64,000 nt of DNA from JASGDC01 sp047608145 (GTDB taxonomy: Bacteria > Actinomycetota > Actinomycetes > Actinomycetales > Micrococcaceae). Where the stretch lies: assembly GCA_047608145.1 (NCBI GenBank), contig JASGDC010000021.1:1-64000 (forward strand), written 5' to 3'. Each line of letters opens with the position of its first letter. The first letter of the stretch is position 1. The translations under genes were made by a program, and so were the position numbers. The notes under the pieces are model-generated. The model did not search any database and had not been told where the DNA came from. It saw nothing but the letters and a program-made list of their open reading frames with translations. Positions 52,452-61,672 of the stretch are shown here, in pieces.

Positions 52452-53777
52452 GTGAGCGTATTAACAATTAAAGGTGGCACTCCGCTATCAGGTGAAATTA
52501 CAGTCCGTGGTGCAAAGAACTTAGTACCAAAAGCAATGGTTGCATCAGTCCTTGGTAATAGTCCTTCGACTTTGCGTAACGTACCAGAAATTAAAGACGT
52601 AGATGTTGTTACTTCGTTATTGTCATTACATGGCGTTGAGATTAAACGCGACAAAGATAGCGGCGAACTAATTATGGATCCAAGTAACGTGGAAGTTGCT
52701 GCCATGAAGGATATTGAGGTGCATGCAGGCGACTCTCGTATTCCAATTTTAATGTGTGGTCCACTACTTCACACTCTTGGTGAAGCCTTCATTCCAGACC
52801 TTGGTGGTTGTAAAATCGGTGACCGTCCAATTGATTACCACTTAGAAGTACTACGTAACTTCGGTGCAAAGATTGAAAAAGGCGCACTAGGTATCCATAT
52901 TTCTGCTCCAGATGGTTTAACTGGCACAAAAGTTAAACTTCCATACCCAAGTGTCGGTGCGACAGAGCAAGTATTACTTTCAGCTACTCAAGCTAAGGGT
53001 ATTACTGAGCTTTCAAATGCTGCTACTGAGCCAGAAATCTTGGACTTGATTTTAGTATTGCAGAAGATGGGCGCTATTATTTCTGTTTCTACAGATCGCG
53101 TTATTCGTATTGAAGGTGTCGAAAAACTACACGGATATACACACTATGCCTTACCTGATCGTAACGAAATTGCGTCTTGGGCTTCAGCTGCTTTAGCAAC
53201 TAGTGGCGATATCCAAGTAAACGGCGCTAATCAGCTTGATTTAATGGCTTTCTTAAACGTATTCCGTAAAATTGGTGGCGGTTTTGATGTTAACGAAAAA
53301 GGTATGCACTTCTTCCGCGCTAAGGACAAACTTGAATCAGCTGTTATTGAAACTGATGTACACCCAGGTTTTATGACTGACTGGCAGCAGCCTTTGGTAG
53401 TTGCTTTAACTCAGGCAAAAGGGATTTCGATCGTACACGAAACAGTTTATGAAAATCGTTTTGGTTTCACACAAGCATTGCGCGTGATGGGTGCCAATAT
53501 TCAGGTTTATCGTGAATGTCTTGGTGGTACTCCTTGCCGTTTCGGTCAGCGTAACTTCCGTCACTCAGCAGTGATAGCTGGCCCTACACAGCTTGAGGGC
53601 AAAGATATGATTATTCCAGATTTGCGTGGTGGTTTCTCACATGTAGTTGCGGCTTTGAGTGCTGAAGGTGTCTCACACCTTAAAGGTATTGAGATTATTA
53701 ACCGAGGTTATGAGAATTTCTCAAAGAAACTAGAGGCACTAGGGGCTAATTTTGAAGTTACTAAAGATCAGGATTAA
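52452..53777 (+). CDS. murA: UDP-N-acetylglucosamine 1-carboxyvinyltransferase
   Basis: Adds enolpyruvate to UDP-GlcNAc, the first committed peptidoglycan step. The 441-residue chain has the N-terminal K22-N23 pair in RGAKNLVPKA and the catalytic loop LGGCKIGDRP, with Cys near residue 120. Because the Cys is kept (mycobacteria have Asp), it should be the fosfomycin-binding form. GTG start behind GAAGAAGAAAG. plsC follows 2 bases later. Confidence 0.94.
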   Translation: MSVLTIKGGTPLSGEITVRGAKNLVPKAMVASVLGNSPSTLRNVPEIKDVDVVTSLLSLHGVEIKRDKDSGELIMDPSNVEVAAMKDIEVHAGDSRIPILMCGPLLHTLGEAFIPDLGGCKIGDRPIDYHLEVLRNFGAKIEKGALGIHISAPDGLTGTKVKLPYPSVGATEQVLLSATQAKGITELSNAATEPEILDLILVLQKMGAIISVSTDRVIRIEGVEKLHGYTHYALPDRNEIASWASAALATSGDIQVNGANQLDLMAFLNVFRKIGGGFDVNEKGMHFFRAKDKLESAVIETDVHPGFMTDWQQPLVVALTQAKGISIVHETVYENRFGFTQALRVMGANIQVYRECLGGTPCRFGQRNFRHSAVIAGPTQLEGKDMIIPDLRGGFSHVVAALSAEGVSHLKGIEIINRGYENFSKKLEALGANFEVTKDQD

Positions 53778-53779
53778 TC

Positions 53780-54550
53780 ATGGCTCGGAAGGATGCTTCA
53801 CAAACGGATATTGCTTGGCGAGTGCTTGGTAGTGCTGCTAATCGTCTAACTAGGATGCTGCTTAAGATTGAATGGTTGCGTACAGATAAGCTACCTAAAG
53901 ACGGAGCTTTTATTGCTACCCCAAACCATTTAACTAATGCTGACCCAGTGGTACTGACTGGATTCTTTTACGCAAATGGTTATGCCTCAAAATTCTTAAC
54001 TAAAGGTGCCCTTTTTAAAAATAAAATTGCAGGTGCTGCGCTAAGAAGTATTGGGCAAATCCCAGTTTATCGTGATGCCAAGGATCCTTCCAGAGCTTTA
54101 TCTGAAGCTCGTCAAGAATTAGCTAATGATTCTACGATTGTAATTTACCCTGAAGGTACTTTTACGCGTGATCCAAAGCGCTGGCCTATGAAAGGTAAGA
54201 CGGGGGCGGCGCGTTTGGCATTGGAGACTGATACTCCAGTAATACCAATTGCTCATTGGGGGCTTTTGGATTTCATGCCAATTGGAACTGCAAAAGTTAA
54301 ACTTAACCGCCCAAAAGTCAAGGTGCTTGTTGGTAATCCAGTAGATTTATCTGAATTCAAAGGCAAAGAAATTGACCGTGATTTGTTGCATGATGCCACA
54401 GAAAAAATCATGGATGCTGTTACCGAGTTATTAGAAGAACTTCGGGGTGAAAAGGTTCCTGAGCATCGTTGGGATATGAAAACTGACGGAAATGCAATTA
54501 TTGATGATGATGGCAATGTAATTGCCGATGATATTCACAAAGATAGCTAG
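53780..54550 (+). CDS. 1-acyl-sn-glycerol-3-phosphate acyltransferase
   Basis: Makes phosphatidic acid by acylating lysophosphatidic acid at the membrane. PlsC motifs are clear: NHLTNADPVV (NHx4D-like), VYRDA and YPEGTFTRD. The 256-residue chain ends in an acidic tail (DDDGNVIADDIHKD). In Corynebacterium the homologue is also next to ddl, there with gpsA between; no gpsA is seen here. Confidence 0.85.
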   Translation: MARKDASQTDIAWRVLGSAANRLTRMLLKIEWLRTDKLPKDGAFIATPNHLTNADPVVLTGFFYANGYASKFLTKGALFKNKIAGAALRSIGQIPVYRDAKDPSRALSEARQELANDSTIVIYPEGTFTRDPKRWPMKGKTGAARLALETDTPVIPIAHWGLLDFMPIGTAKVKLNRPKVKVLVGNPVDLSEFKGKEIDRDLLHDATEKIMDAVTELLEELRGEKVPEHRWDMKTDGNAIIDDDGNVIADDIHKDS

Positions 54551-54564
54551 AAAGTGTTAATTAA

Positions 54565-55653
54565 ATGAGTAAAACTAATGTAGCTGTACTATTCGGTGGT
54601 CGTTCTTCAGAGCATTCAGTTAGCTGTGTGACGGCCTCAAACATCGTAGAAAATTTATTGGCAAGTGGCTATGGAGTATATCCAGTTGGAATTACTCAAG
54701 ATGGTCAATGGACTTATGTCCCAGCTGATAAAGTACAGTACAGGTTTTCTCATGATGGTGGTGAGCAGCCGACTGTCGCTAAGAGTGACTGGACTGTTTA
54801 TCCAAATCAAAGCGTTGAAACTAAAACTTGGATTCAAACTAGTAAAAGTGGGGTAAAAGACCTTGCTGATATTGATGTAGTGTTCCCAGTTTTACACGGT
54901 GCTTATGGTGAAGATGGCACAATTCAAGGGTTACTTGAACTGGCTGATATTCCTTATGTAGGTAGTGATGTGCTCGGATCATCTAGCTGTATGGAAAAAC
55001 ATACTACCAAGGTATTACTTGATGCTGCTGGGTTTGAGGTAGCACCTGGTATCGTAATTACTGAGCGTACTTGGAAAAATGAAAAAGCTGAAATGTTAGC
55101 TAAAGCTGGAGAATTAAAGTTCCCAGTATTCGTAAAACCTAGTCGCGTGGGTTCTTCATTTGGTGTCACTAAAGTAAAAGATGCCAGTGGACTTGAAGCT
55201 GCTATTGAAACAGCTCGTAAATTTGACACAATTGTTTTGATTGAAGAAGGTATCGTCGGTCGAGAAATTGAGTTTGCAGTACTTGATGGTGACCCAAAAC
55301 CTAAGGTTTCACAGCCTTCTGAAATCGTGATGAATGACGAAGTTGAGTTCTACGATTACGAAGCAAAGTATATTTTGCAAGGGGCAGCAGTAGCAGAATG
55401 TCCAGCAAAAATGCCAGAAAAAGATTTGAGAGCTATGCAAAAATTAGCATTAAAGGCATTCGATACTTTACAGCTTAAAGACCTTGCTCGGGTAGACTTT
55501 TTCTACACTGAAGATGGTAAATACATTATTAACGAAGTAAACACTATGCCTGGCTTTACTCCGATTAGTGGGTATCCATTAATGATGCATGAGCATGGTG
55601 TAACCTATCAAGAACTACTTGATAGGTTAGTGAAATTAGCATTACATCAATAG
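54565..55653 (+). CDS. ddl: D-alanine-D-alanine ligase
   Basis: Joins two D-Ala for peptidoglycan side chains with ATP. The 362-residue ATP-grasp enzyme has LFGGRSSEHSVSCVTASNI, FPVLHGAYGEDGTIQGLLEL, KPSRVGSSFGV and the Mg ligands in NEVNTMPGFTPISGYP. Tyr-type D-Ala-D-Ala specificity is likely (VGREIEFAVL region), not the lactate type. Confidence 0.94.
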   Translation: MSKTNVAVLFGGRSSEHSVSCVTASNIVENLLASGYGVYPVGITQDGQWTYVPADKVQYRFSHDGGEQPTVAKSDWTVYPNQSVETKTWIQTSKSGVKDLADIDVVFPVLHGAYGEDGTIQGLLELADIPYVGSDVLGSSSCMEKHTTKVLLDAAGFEVAPGIVITERTWKNEKAEMLAKAGELKFPVFVKPSRVGSSFGVTKVKDASGLEAAIETARKFDTIVLIEEGIVGREIEFAVLDGDPKPKVSQPSEIVMNDEVEFYDYEAKYILQGAAVAECPAKMPEKDLRAMQKLALKAFDTLQLKDLARVDFFYTEDGKYIINEVNTMPGFTPISGYPLMMHEHGVTYQELLDRLVKLALHQ

Positions 55654-55680
55654 TGAATAAAGAATTAGATTGCATTACCA

Positions 55681-56631
55681 ATGACCCAGGTAGCTGATTT
55701 ATCAGAGTATGAAATTATTACCTTGCTTAAAAATAAGTTGCCACAAAGCTCTAATATTGACTTAGGAATTGGTGATGATGCAGCAGTTTTAGCTATTCCA
55801 AGTAAAAAGTTAGTTACTAGTACAGATCTATTGGTAGAAAACCAAGACTTTCGGCTTTCTTGGCAAGGTAACTCTGGTTTTAAACAGGGTTTTAAAGCAT
55901 TTGTACAAAATGCTGCTGATATTTATGCGATGGGTGCCAAACCAACAGCAATGTTACTGAGTTTAGCTTTACCCAAAACTACTGAAATAAATTATCTCGA
56001 AGATCTTGCAAGTGGAATTAATGCTGCTGCAAAGTATTATGGTTGTGATAATTTTAGTGTTATTGGTGGCGATTTATCTAGCAGTACTGAATTAGCAATT
56101 TCAATAACAATTTTTGGTGAATTAGTAGGTAAGAAACCCATTACTCGTACAGGTGCTGAAGTAGAGGATATTGTTGCAATAAATGGAATTCCAGGCTTAG
56201 CAGCTGCAGCATTAGCTACGTTAGAAGGTAAGCTTGTTGCTCAAAATAACGACTTCATAAATTATCAATTACAACCAAAGCCAGCTTTAAATAATATGTC
56301 TACGAAAGCTCATGCCATGATTGATACTTCTGATGGTCTGTTAAAAGATGCTAAACGTATTGTAAATGCTAGCCAAGTGGCAATAAAATTAGATAGTTTA
56401 GCTTTTGATGAATACCTACCAAAATTTACTTCAGCACTTGAAATCAGTGAAGCACAAGCGTTAGACTTTATGCTTCATGGTGGTGAAGATCATAACTTAC
56501 TTGCGACTTTTGCTGCTGATGAGATTCCAAAAGAATTCCATCAGATTGGGAAAGTAGTATCAGGTAATGGTATTTACCTAGATGATAAAGCTATTGCAGA
56601 AAAGGGGTGGGAGCATTTCCTTTCTCGATGA
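55681..56631 (+). CDS. thiL: Thiamine-monophosphate kinase
   Basis: Phosphorylates thiamine monophosphate to the active pyrophosphate. The 316-residue chain has LGIGDDAAVL near residue 28, the ATP site FSVIGGDLSSS, and IDTSDGLLKDA. The last 50 bases overlap recG in another frame. Confidence 0.9.
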   Translation: MTQVADLSEYEIITLLKNKLPQSSNIDLGIGDDAAVLAIPSKKLVTSTDLLVENQDFRLSWQGNSGFKQGFKAFVQNAADIYAMGAKPTAMLLSLALPKTTEINYLEDLASGINAAAKYYGCDNFSVIGGDLSSSTELAISITIFGELVGKKPITRTGAEVEDIVAINGIPGLAAAALATLEGKLVAQNNDFINYQLQPKPALNNMSTKAHAMIDTSDGLLKDAKRIVNASQVAIKLDSLAFDEYLPKFTSALEISEAQALDFMLHGGEDHNLLATFAADEIPKEFHQIGKVVSGNGIYLDDKAIAEKGWEHFLSR

Positions 56632-58741
56632 AAAACTGCGTAATTATTTAGGTGATAAATCTGCAAAGGCCTTTAAAAATAATTTTGGTTATGAAACTGT
56701 TAGTGATCTCCTAAATCATTTTCCAAGACGTTATGTAGAGCGTGGCGAGTTAACTTCGATTAGTGAGTTACCAATTGGCGAAGATGCGACTTTAGTTGCA
56801 AGGGTAGTGAGTTTAAATTCGCGTAGAATGTATTCGCGTCGAGGATTGTTAACGGAGGTATTAATACAAGGTGAAGAAGATAACCAATTTTTAAAACTAA
56901 CTTTTTTTAACCAATATGGTCTAGAACGTAGGTTACCTATTGGTGCATTAGGAATGTTTTCTGGCAAAGTTAGTAGTTATCAAGGGTCTTTAACACTGTC
57001 TCATCCAGAGTTTCAATTAATTGATGAAGACGATGATGCTGAGGCTTTATCAGCAAAGCCAATTCCGTTATATCCAGCTAAAGCAAAGCTGAGCACTTGG
57101 ATGATTCAGCGTGCTATTGGGATTTTATTAGATACGATGCCAGCTACATTAGAGGACCCAATTCCAGCTGATATTTTAGAGCGTCATAATTTGCTGGATT
57201 TAACCATTGCTTATCAGAATATTCATCAAGGGCAGACTTTACAAGATTGTTTTGCCGCGCAAAATCGTTTTCGTTTTCAAGAAGCCTTTTTAACTCAGAC
57301 TAGTTTGGTAATGCGTAAAGCTAATATTGAAAAGCAAAAAGCAAAATCGTATAAAGCTGAAACTGGTGGATTGCTGGCAGATTTCGATGCGATGATACCT
57401 TTTGAATTAACTAACTCACAAAAACGAGTATCTAAAGAGATTGCTGCTGATTTAGCGAAAACGCATCCAATGAACCGTTTATTGCAAGGTGATGTTGGTT
57501 CGGGTAAAACTATTGTGGCGTTAAGAGCTATGCTGACTGTTATTGAGCATGGCGGGCAGACAGTATTGTTAGCCCCGACAGAAGTATTAGCAAGTCAGCA
57601 TTTTCAGTCAATTTATGCTTATCTTGGTGAGTTAAATTTTAAGGGAGTTTATGCTTCACTTTTAACTGGTTCAATGAGTGCTAAAGAAAAGAAAAGAGTA
57701 CTTTTAAACTTAGCTTCAGGGCAATGTAACTTAGTAGTTGCTACCCATGTAGTACTTTCAGAACACGTACAGTTTGTAGATTTAGGGCTAGTAATTATTG
57801 ATGAGCAGCACCGCTTTGGCGTAGATCAGCGCGATGTACTACGGCACCGTGGCAAGGACAACTATCCACATACGCTTATTATGACTGCGACACCTATCCC
57901 ACGTTCTGTGGCAATGACCATCTTTGGTGATTTGGAAATTTCTACTATTGATGAATTGCCAGCAGGTAGAGCCCCTATAACCACTCATGTAGTAAACCTG
58001 GTAGAGCATCCAAGCTGGGCAGGTAGGATTCTAGGTAGGGCTAGAGAAGAGGTGGCTAAGGGGCATCAAGTTTATATAGTTTGTTCTAAAATTGGTGATG
58101 AAGAACAACCTGAAAGCTCAGATAATCAACTAAAACGCATGCAGGTGTCAGAGTTTGCTGAGATTTTGCAAAACAATTTGCCACAGCTGCAATTAGGTAT
58201 TTTACACTCTAGACTTGATACACAATACAAAGATCGGACTATGGCAGAGTTTGCTGCTGGAAATTTGGATGTTTTAGTTTCTACGACTGTAGTTGAAGTG
58301 GGAGTTGATGTACATAATGCCACGATGATGGTCGTTATGGATGCTGATCGCTTTGGAGTATCTCAGCTACATCAATTGCGTGGACGTGTCGGTCGTGGTG
58401 GTTTACCAGGTTTATGCTTACTTGTCACCCAATTAGAACCAGAACACGAAGCTATAGAACGTTTAAACGCAGTAGCTTCTACTATTGATGGTTTTAAGCT
58501 CTCATTGCTTGATTTAGAACAGCGTCGTGAGGGTGATGTTTTAAGTGCAAAACAATCTGGAGCTTCAAATTCGTTAAAGCTTTTAAAAGTGACAAAACAT
58601 AAAAAAGTTTTAGAAACTGCTAGGCAAGAAGCAGAACGATTAATTACTAGCGATCCAGAGTTATTGAAGCATCAGTTATTGAGGCAAACTTTGGATAAAT
58701 TCCTTGATGAGGATACTGAAGAATATTTGGAAAAGAACTAA
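56582..58741 (+). CDS. recG: ATP-dependent DNA helicase RecG
   Basis: Remodels stalled forks and Holliday junctions. The 719-residue chain has the wedge OB-fold domain (about 60-160) and helicase motifs: GDVGSGKT, APTEVLASQH, DEQHRFGVDQR, TATPIPRS, VEVGVDVHNA and QLRGRVGRGG. The start is uncertain. ATG 56582 lies inside thiL; TTG 56594 is also in frame. The stop overlaps the rsmD ATG (TAATG). Confidence 0.93.
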   Translation: MIKLLQKRGGSISFLDEKLRNYLGDKSAKAFKNNFGYETVSDLLNHFPRRYVERGELTSISELPIGEDATLVARVVSLNSRRMYSRRGLLTEVLIQGEEDNQFLKLTFFNQYGLERRLPIGALGMFSGKVSSYQGSLTLSHPEFQLIDEDDDAEALSAKPIPLYPAKAKLSTWMIQRAIGILLDTMPATLEDPIPADILERHNLLDLTIAYQNIHQGQTLQDCFAAQNRFRFQEAFLTQTSLVMRKANIEKQKAKSYKAETGGLLADFDAMIPFELTNSQKRVSKEIAADLAKTHPMNRLLQGDVGSGKTIVALRAMLTVIEHGGQTVLLAPTEVLASQHFQSIYAYLGELNFKGVYASLLTGSMSAKEKKRVLLNLASGQCNLVVATHVVLSEHVQFVDLGLVIIDEQHRFGVDQRDVLRHRGKDNYPHTLIMTATPIPRSVAMTIFGDLEISTIDELPAGRAPITTHVVNLVEHPSWAGRILGRAREEVAKGHQVYIVCSKIGDEEQPESSDNQLKRMQVSEFAEILQNNLPQLQLGILHSRLDTQYKDRTMAEFAAGNLDVLVSTTVVEVGVDVHNATMMVVMDADRFGVSQLHQLRGRVGRGGLPGLCLLVTQLEPEHEAIERLNAVASTIDGFKLSLLDLEQRREGDVLSAKQSGASNSLKLLKVTKHKKVLETARQEAERLITSDPELLKHQLLRQTLDKFLDEDTEEYLEKN

Positions 58742-59298
58742 TGAGAATTATTGCCGGAGTACTAAAAGGACAACAGCTTAAAACTTTAGCTGGCGATAAT
58801 ACTCGCCCCACCACTGATAAAGTCAAAGAGGCACTATTTTCCACCTTGATTAGTTACAATATGCTTGAAGACAGTGTGGTATTGGATTTATTCGCTGGTT
58901 CTGGAGCATTAGGGTTAGAAGCTGCAAGTCGGGGAGCAAAACAAGTTGATTTTGTAGAAAAACATCCAAAAGCATTAAAAATTGTTAAAGAAAATTGTGA
59001 ATTAAGCGACAAAAAAATTCCTACGGTCCTAGATACCTTTTTTAGTGATGCTCAAAAATATCTTAAAAAGGTAACTACAAAGTATGACCTAATTTTTATT
59101 GATCCACCCTATAATTTCTCGACAAAAAACATTAATGAAATTTTAGCTAAATTAGTTCCATTGTTAATGCCGCATAGCCTTGTAATTATTGAGCGAAGTA
59201 GTCGAGCTAAGGAAGCTATAGAAAATCCAGATTTTAGTGAACTATTTCGGAAAAGATATGGTGAGACTTTAATTATCGGCTTTGAACTGACTAAATAA
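58741..59298 (+). CDS. rsmD: 16S rRNA m2G966 methyltransferase
   Basis: Methylates G966 of 16S rRNA. It has 185 residues. The N-terminal signature is GQQLKTLAGDNTRPTTDKVK, the SAM motif VLDLFAGSGALGLEA, and the catalytic FIDPPYNF. It is coupled to recG by TAATG. In other Actinobacteria coaD follows directly; here coaD is 2.4 kb away, past the Tat-protein and cysE-cysK insertion. Confidence 0.92.
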   Translation: MRIIAGVLKGQQLKTLAGDNTRPTTDKVKEALFSTLISYNMLEDSVVLDLFAGSGALGLEAASRGAKQVDFVEKHPKALKIVKENCELSDKKIPTVLDTFFSDAQKYLKKVTTKYDLIFIDPPYNFSTKNINEILAKLVPLLMPHSLVIIERSSRAKEAIENPDFSELFRKRYGETLIIGFELTK

Positions 59299-59449
59299 AT
59301 AATGGAGATAAATTATAAGATTTACGCATAAAGATTTCAAAACTATTTTCGGAAAATTCTGAAAAAAGCTATTAGTTTCACTTGCACAAAGAGTAAAATT
59401 GGTAATGTATTTTACCATACTTAATGGTCATAGATTTGTTCGTGAGATT

Positions 59450-59457
59450 GGGGGGGG
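59450..59457 (+). repeat. G8 homopolymer before the Tat-exported protein
   Basis: Eight G in a row, ending 6 bases before ATG 59464, in otherwise AT-rich DNA. It occupies the ribosome binding site position, so length changes by slippage could alter translation. This is a known type of phase-variation tract. Confidence 0.6.
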
Positions 59458-59463
59458 TATCAG

Positions 59464-59967
59464 ATGTCACCCCAGAAAGAGGATACGGAATTATCCCGTA
59501 GAAGTATAGTTAAAGGTGCTGTATGGTCAGTGCCAGTGGTCGCAAGTGCAGTAGCTGTTCCAGCAATGGCTGCAAGTCCTGGTTCTGTAGGTAATTTTCA
59601 TATTGATGGCACATGCGGTGTTGTAGGTCTTCTTGGTAAAGGTTTTACTTTAACTGCTGCACCTGACAATGAGCTGCCAGTGGGTACTGTTATTGATATA
59701 ACTTCTAACAATGGTGTTGATATTAGTGCCTTAACAATTACAGGTGGTGTAGCAACTATAAATGCGTTGAGTAAAACTCACCAGCAAGTAGTACTAACTG
59801 CTCCATTAGCTGCTGGTCAGACTATGAATATGCTTACAGTTTTAAGTGTAAGTGTTGCTGTTACCTTAAATGCAGTGGTAACATTGCCTGCTGGATATAC
59901 TCCTGGGTCTGGAGCAAAAGCTACTGGAAAAGTTGTTTCAACTTTGATTTTATGTACACCTAGCTAG
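59464..59967 (+). CDS. Tat-exported secreted protein, 167 aa
   Basis: Twin-arginine signal: LSRRSIVKG (R12, R13), a hydrophobic stretch SVPVVASAVAVPAMA, and probable cleavage after AMA near residue 36. The mature 130 residues are Val/Thr/Ala/Gly-rich and beta-rich, with two cysteines (C51 and C164) that could form one disulfide. No family is recognised; similar short Tat proteins with SRRxxxKG are common in Actinobacteria. It starts behind a G8 tract. The stop lies 4 bases from the stop of the converging cysE. Confidence 0.8.
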   Translation: MSPQKEDTELSRRSIVKGAVWSVPVVASAVAVPAMAASPGSVGNFHIDGTCGVVGLLGKGFTLTAAPDNELPVGTVIDITSNNGVDISALTITGGVATINALSKTHQQVVLTAPLAAGQTMNMLTVLSVSVAVTLNAVVTLPAGYTPGSGAKATGKVVSTLILCTPS

Positions 59968-59971
59968 AGAC

Positions 59972-60541
59972 TTAGATTATATAAAAGTCACTAGCATCAG
60001 GTTTTTCTTCAGGATTGCGTCTACGTGGACGTTTCTTAGCAGGAATACCTACTAATGTAGTCCATTCTGGTGCAGAATCTACTACTACTGCATTAGCGCC
60101 GATTGCACTATCATCACCAATCTTAATATTACCTAGCAGTTTTGCGCCAGCACCAATAATTACGCGATCTCCGATAGTAGGGTGGCGTTTGCATTCTTGA
60201 TGGCCAGTACCACCAAGTGTGACGCCATGGTAGATAAGTACATCATCGCCGACTTCAGCAGTTTCTCCTATGACGATACCCATGCCATGGTCAATGAATA
60301 CTCGATGTCCTAATTTTGCAGCCGGATGAATTTCAACTCCAGTTAAGAAACGGGAGAATTGTGAAAGTAATCGGGGGGCAGTGCGTAATCCACGTCGCCA
60401 TAAGGCATGTGAAACTCGATGATTCCAAACTGCATGTAATCCTGAATAACCAAAAAATATCTCGGCATTATTTCGAGCTACTGGGTCATTGGCTCGTGCA
60501 GCCGAGATATCTTCTTTAATTATTTCGATGAATTTCGTCAA
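59972..60541 (-). CDS. cysE: Serine O-acetyltransferase
   Basis: Makes O-acetylserine from serine and acetyl-CoA, the first step of cysteine synthesis. The 189-residue left-handed beta-helix protein has HRVSHALWRRG, HPAAKLGHRVFIDHGMGIVI and HGVTLGGTG. It is the short EpsC-like type. It is 19 bases downstream of cysK on the same strand, so they are one operon. Confidence 0.93.
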   Translation of the reverse strand: MTKFIEIIKEDISAARANDPVARNNAEIFFGYSGLHAVWNHRVSHALWRRGLRTAPRLLSQFSRFLTGVEIHPAAKLGHRVFIDHGMGIVIGETAEVGDDVLIYHGVTLGGTGHQECKRHPTIGDRVIIGAGAKLLGNIKIGDDSAIGANAVVVDSAPEWTTLVGIPAKKRPRRRNPEEKPDASDFYII

Positions 60542-60560
60542 CTAAAATTCCTAGTTAAAA

Positions 60561-61493
60561 TTATTCGTTTAAGTCCTCAAAAAGCACTGTAGAGAAGTAA
60601 CGCTCACCGAAGTCAGGTAATACAGTTACAATCTTCTTACCTTTATTTTCTGGACGCTTAGCGACTTCAAGCGCAGCAAATACTGCAGCACCACCAGAAA
60701 TACCAGGGAGGATACCTTCTTCAGTGCCTAAAGTACGAGCAGTCTTAGTCGCATCTGCTAATTGCACATCAATAACTTCACTGTAAATTTCTTTATCTAG
60801 AATATCTGGAACGAAGTTAGCACCAAGTCCCTGAATTTTGTGAGGACCTGATTTACCTTTAGTTAATAGTGGCGAATCAGCTGGTTCTACTGTAATGATT
60901 TCAATGTCAGATTTCTTTTCTTTAAGATATTTGCCAGCACCAGTGATAGTACCACCAGTACCAATACCTGCCACGAAAATATCAATATCACCATCAGTAT
61001 CTTCAAAAATTTCTGGGCCAGTAGTTTTGTAGTGAATTTCAGCGTTTGCTTGGTTGCTGAACTGACGTGCAAGAATTGAGTTTGGAGTTTCTTTTGCGAG
61101 TTCTTCAGCCTTTTCTATAGCACCTCGCATGCCAAGAGGACCTTCAGTTAGTACAATCTCTGCACCATAAGCTTTAAGTAGTTTACGGCGCTCAATACTC
61201 ATAGTTTCTGGCATAGTTAGTACTACTTTGTAGCCACGAGCTGCGCCAACAAATGCAAGCGCGATACCAGTATTACCGCTAGTACCTTCAATAATTGTGC
61301 CACCAGGTTTTAATTTACCTGATTTTTCTGCAGCATCTACAATAGCTACACCAATACGGTCTTTAACGCTACCAGCTGGGTTATTTTGTTCCAGTTTTAC
61401 AATAATGTCAGCAACTACATTTTGTGTTATCCGATTAAGCTGTATTAGTGGTGTGCCGCCAACAGCATCAGTAATATTCTTGTGGATAGGCAT
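60561..61493 (-). CDS. cysK: Cysteine synthase (O-acetylserine sulfhydrylase)
   Basis: PLP enzyme that joins O-acetylserine and sulfide to form cysteine. The 310-residue chain has NPAGSVKDRIG (PLP Lys), EGTSGNTGIALA, the phosphate loop AGIGTGGTITGAG and GISGGAAVFAAL. It is first gene of cysK-cysE. An iron-box-like site lies 36 bases before its ATG. Confidence 0.94.
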   Translation of the reverse strand: MPIHKNITDAVGGTPLIQLNRITQNVVADIIVKLEQNNPAGSVKDRIGVAIVDAAEKSGKLKPGGTIIEGTSGNTGIALAFVGAARGYKVVLTMPETMSIERRKLLKAYGAEIVLTEGPLGMRGAIEKAEELAKETPNSILARQFSNQANAEIHYKTTGPEIFEDTDGDIDIFVAGIGTGGTITGAGKYLKEKKSDIEIITVEPADSPLLTKGKSGPHKIQGLGANFVPDILDKEIYSEVIDVQLADATKTARTLGTEEGILPGISGGAAVFAALEVAKRPENKGKKIVTVLPDFGERYFSTVLFEDLNE

Positions 61494-61528
61494 AGTTTTA
61501 AATCTTTCCTTTAATAATAATTTTTAGT

Positions 61529-61547
61529 TTAGGTTATCCTAACATAA
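61529..61547. promoter_or_regulatory. DtxR/IdeR-like iron box before cysK
   Basis: TTAGGTTATCCTAACATAA matches the DtxR consensus TTAGGTTAGCCTAACCTAA at 17 of 19 bases. It lies 36-54 bases upstream of cysK, in the promoter zone, and 126 or more bases from coaD. No dtxR gene is in this window. Confidence 0.6.
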
Positions 61548-61614
61548 GCATTTAGCGATTTAATAGAGAGTTTTTATATTATTTCTATAAGCTTAATTGG
61601 GAATAGAACACCCA

Positions 61615-61648
61615 GCTTATTATGTTATTGTCTAATTACATAATAAGC
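61615..61648. promoter_or_regulatory. Perfect 11-bp hairpin before coaD
   Basis: GCTTATTATGT (61615-61625) and ACATAATAAGC (61638-61648) flank a 12-base loop. It ends 25 bases before the coaD start, just ahead of its AGGAGAG ribosome site, so it may lie in the coaD 5' leader. Confidence 0.5.
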
Positions 61649-61672
61649 GTTCCTAAAATAAATAGGAGAGTT

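Noticed and set aside
61622..61672. Upstream ATG for coaD
   Set aside because: It would put a hairpin and the ribosome site inside the gene and add 17 residues with no family match.
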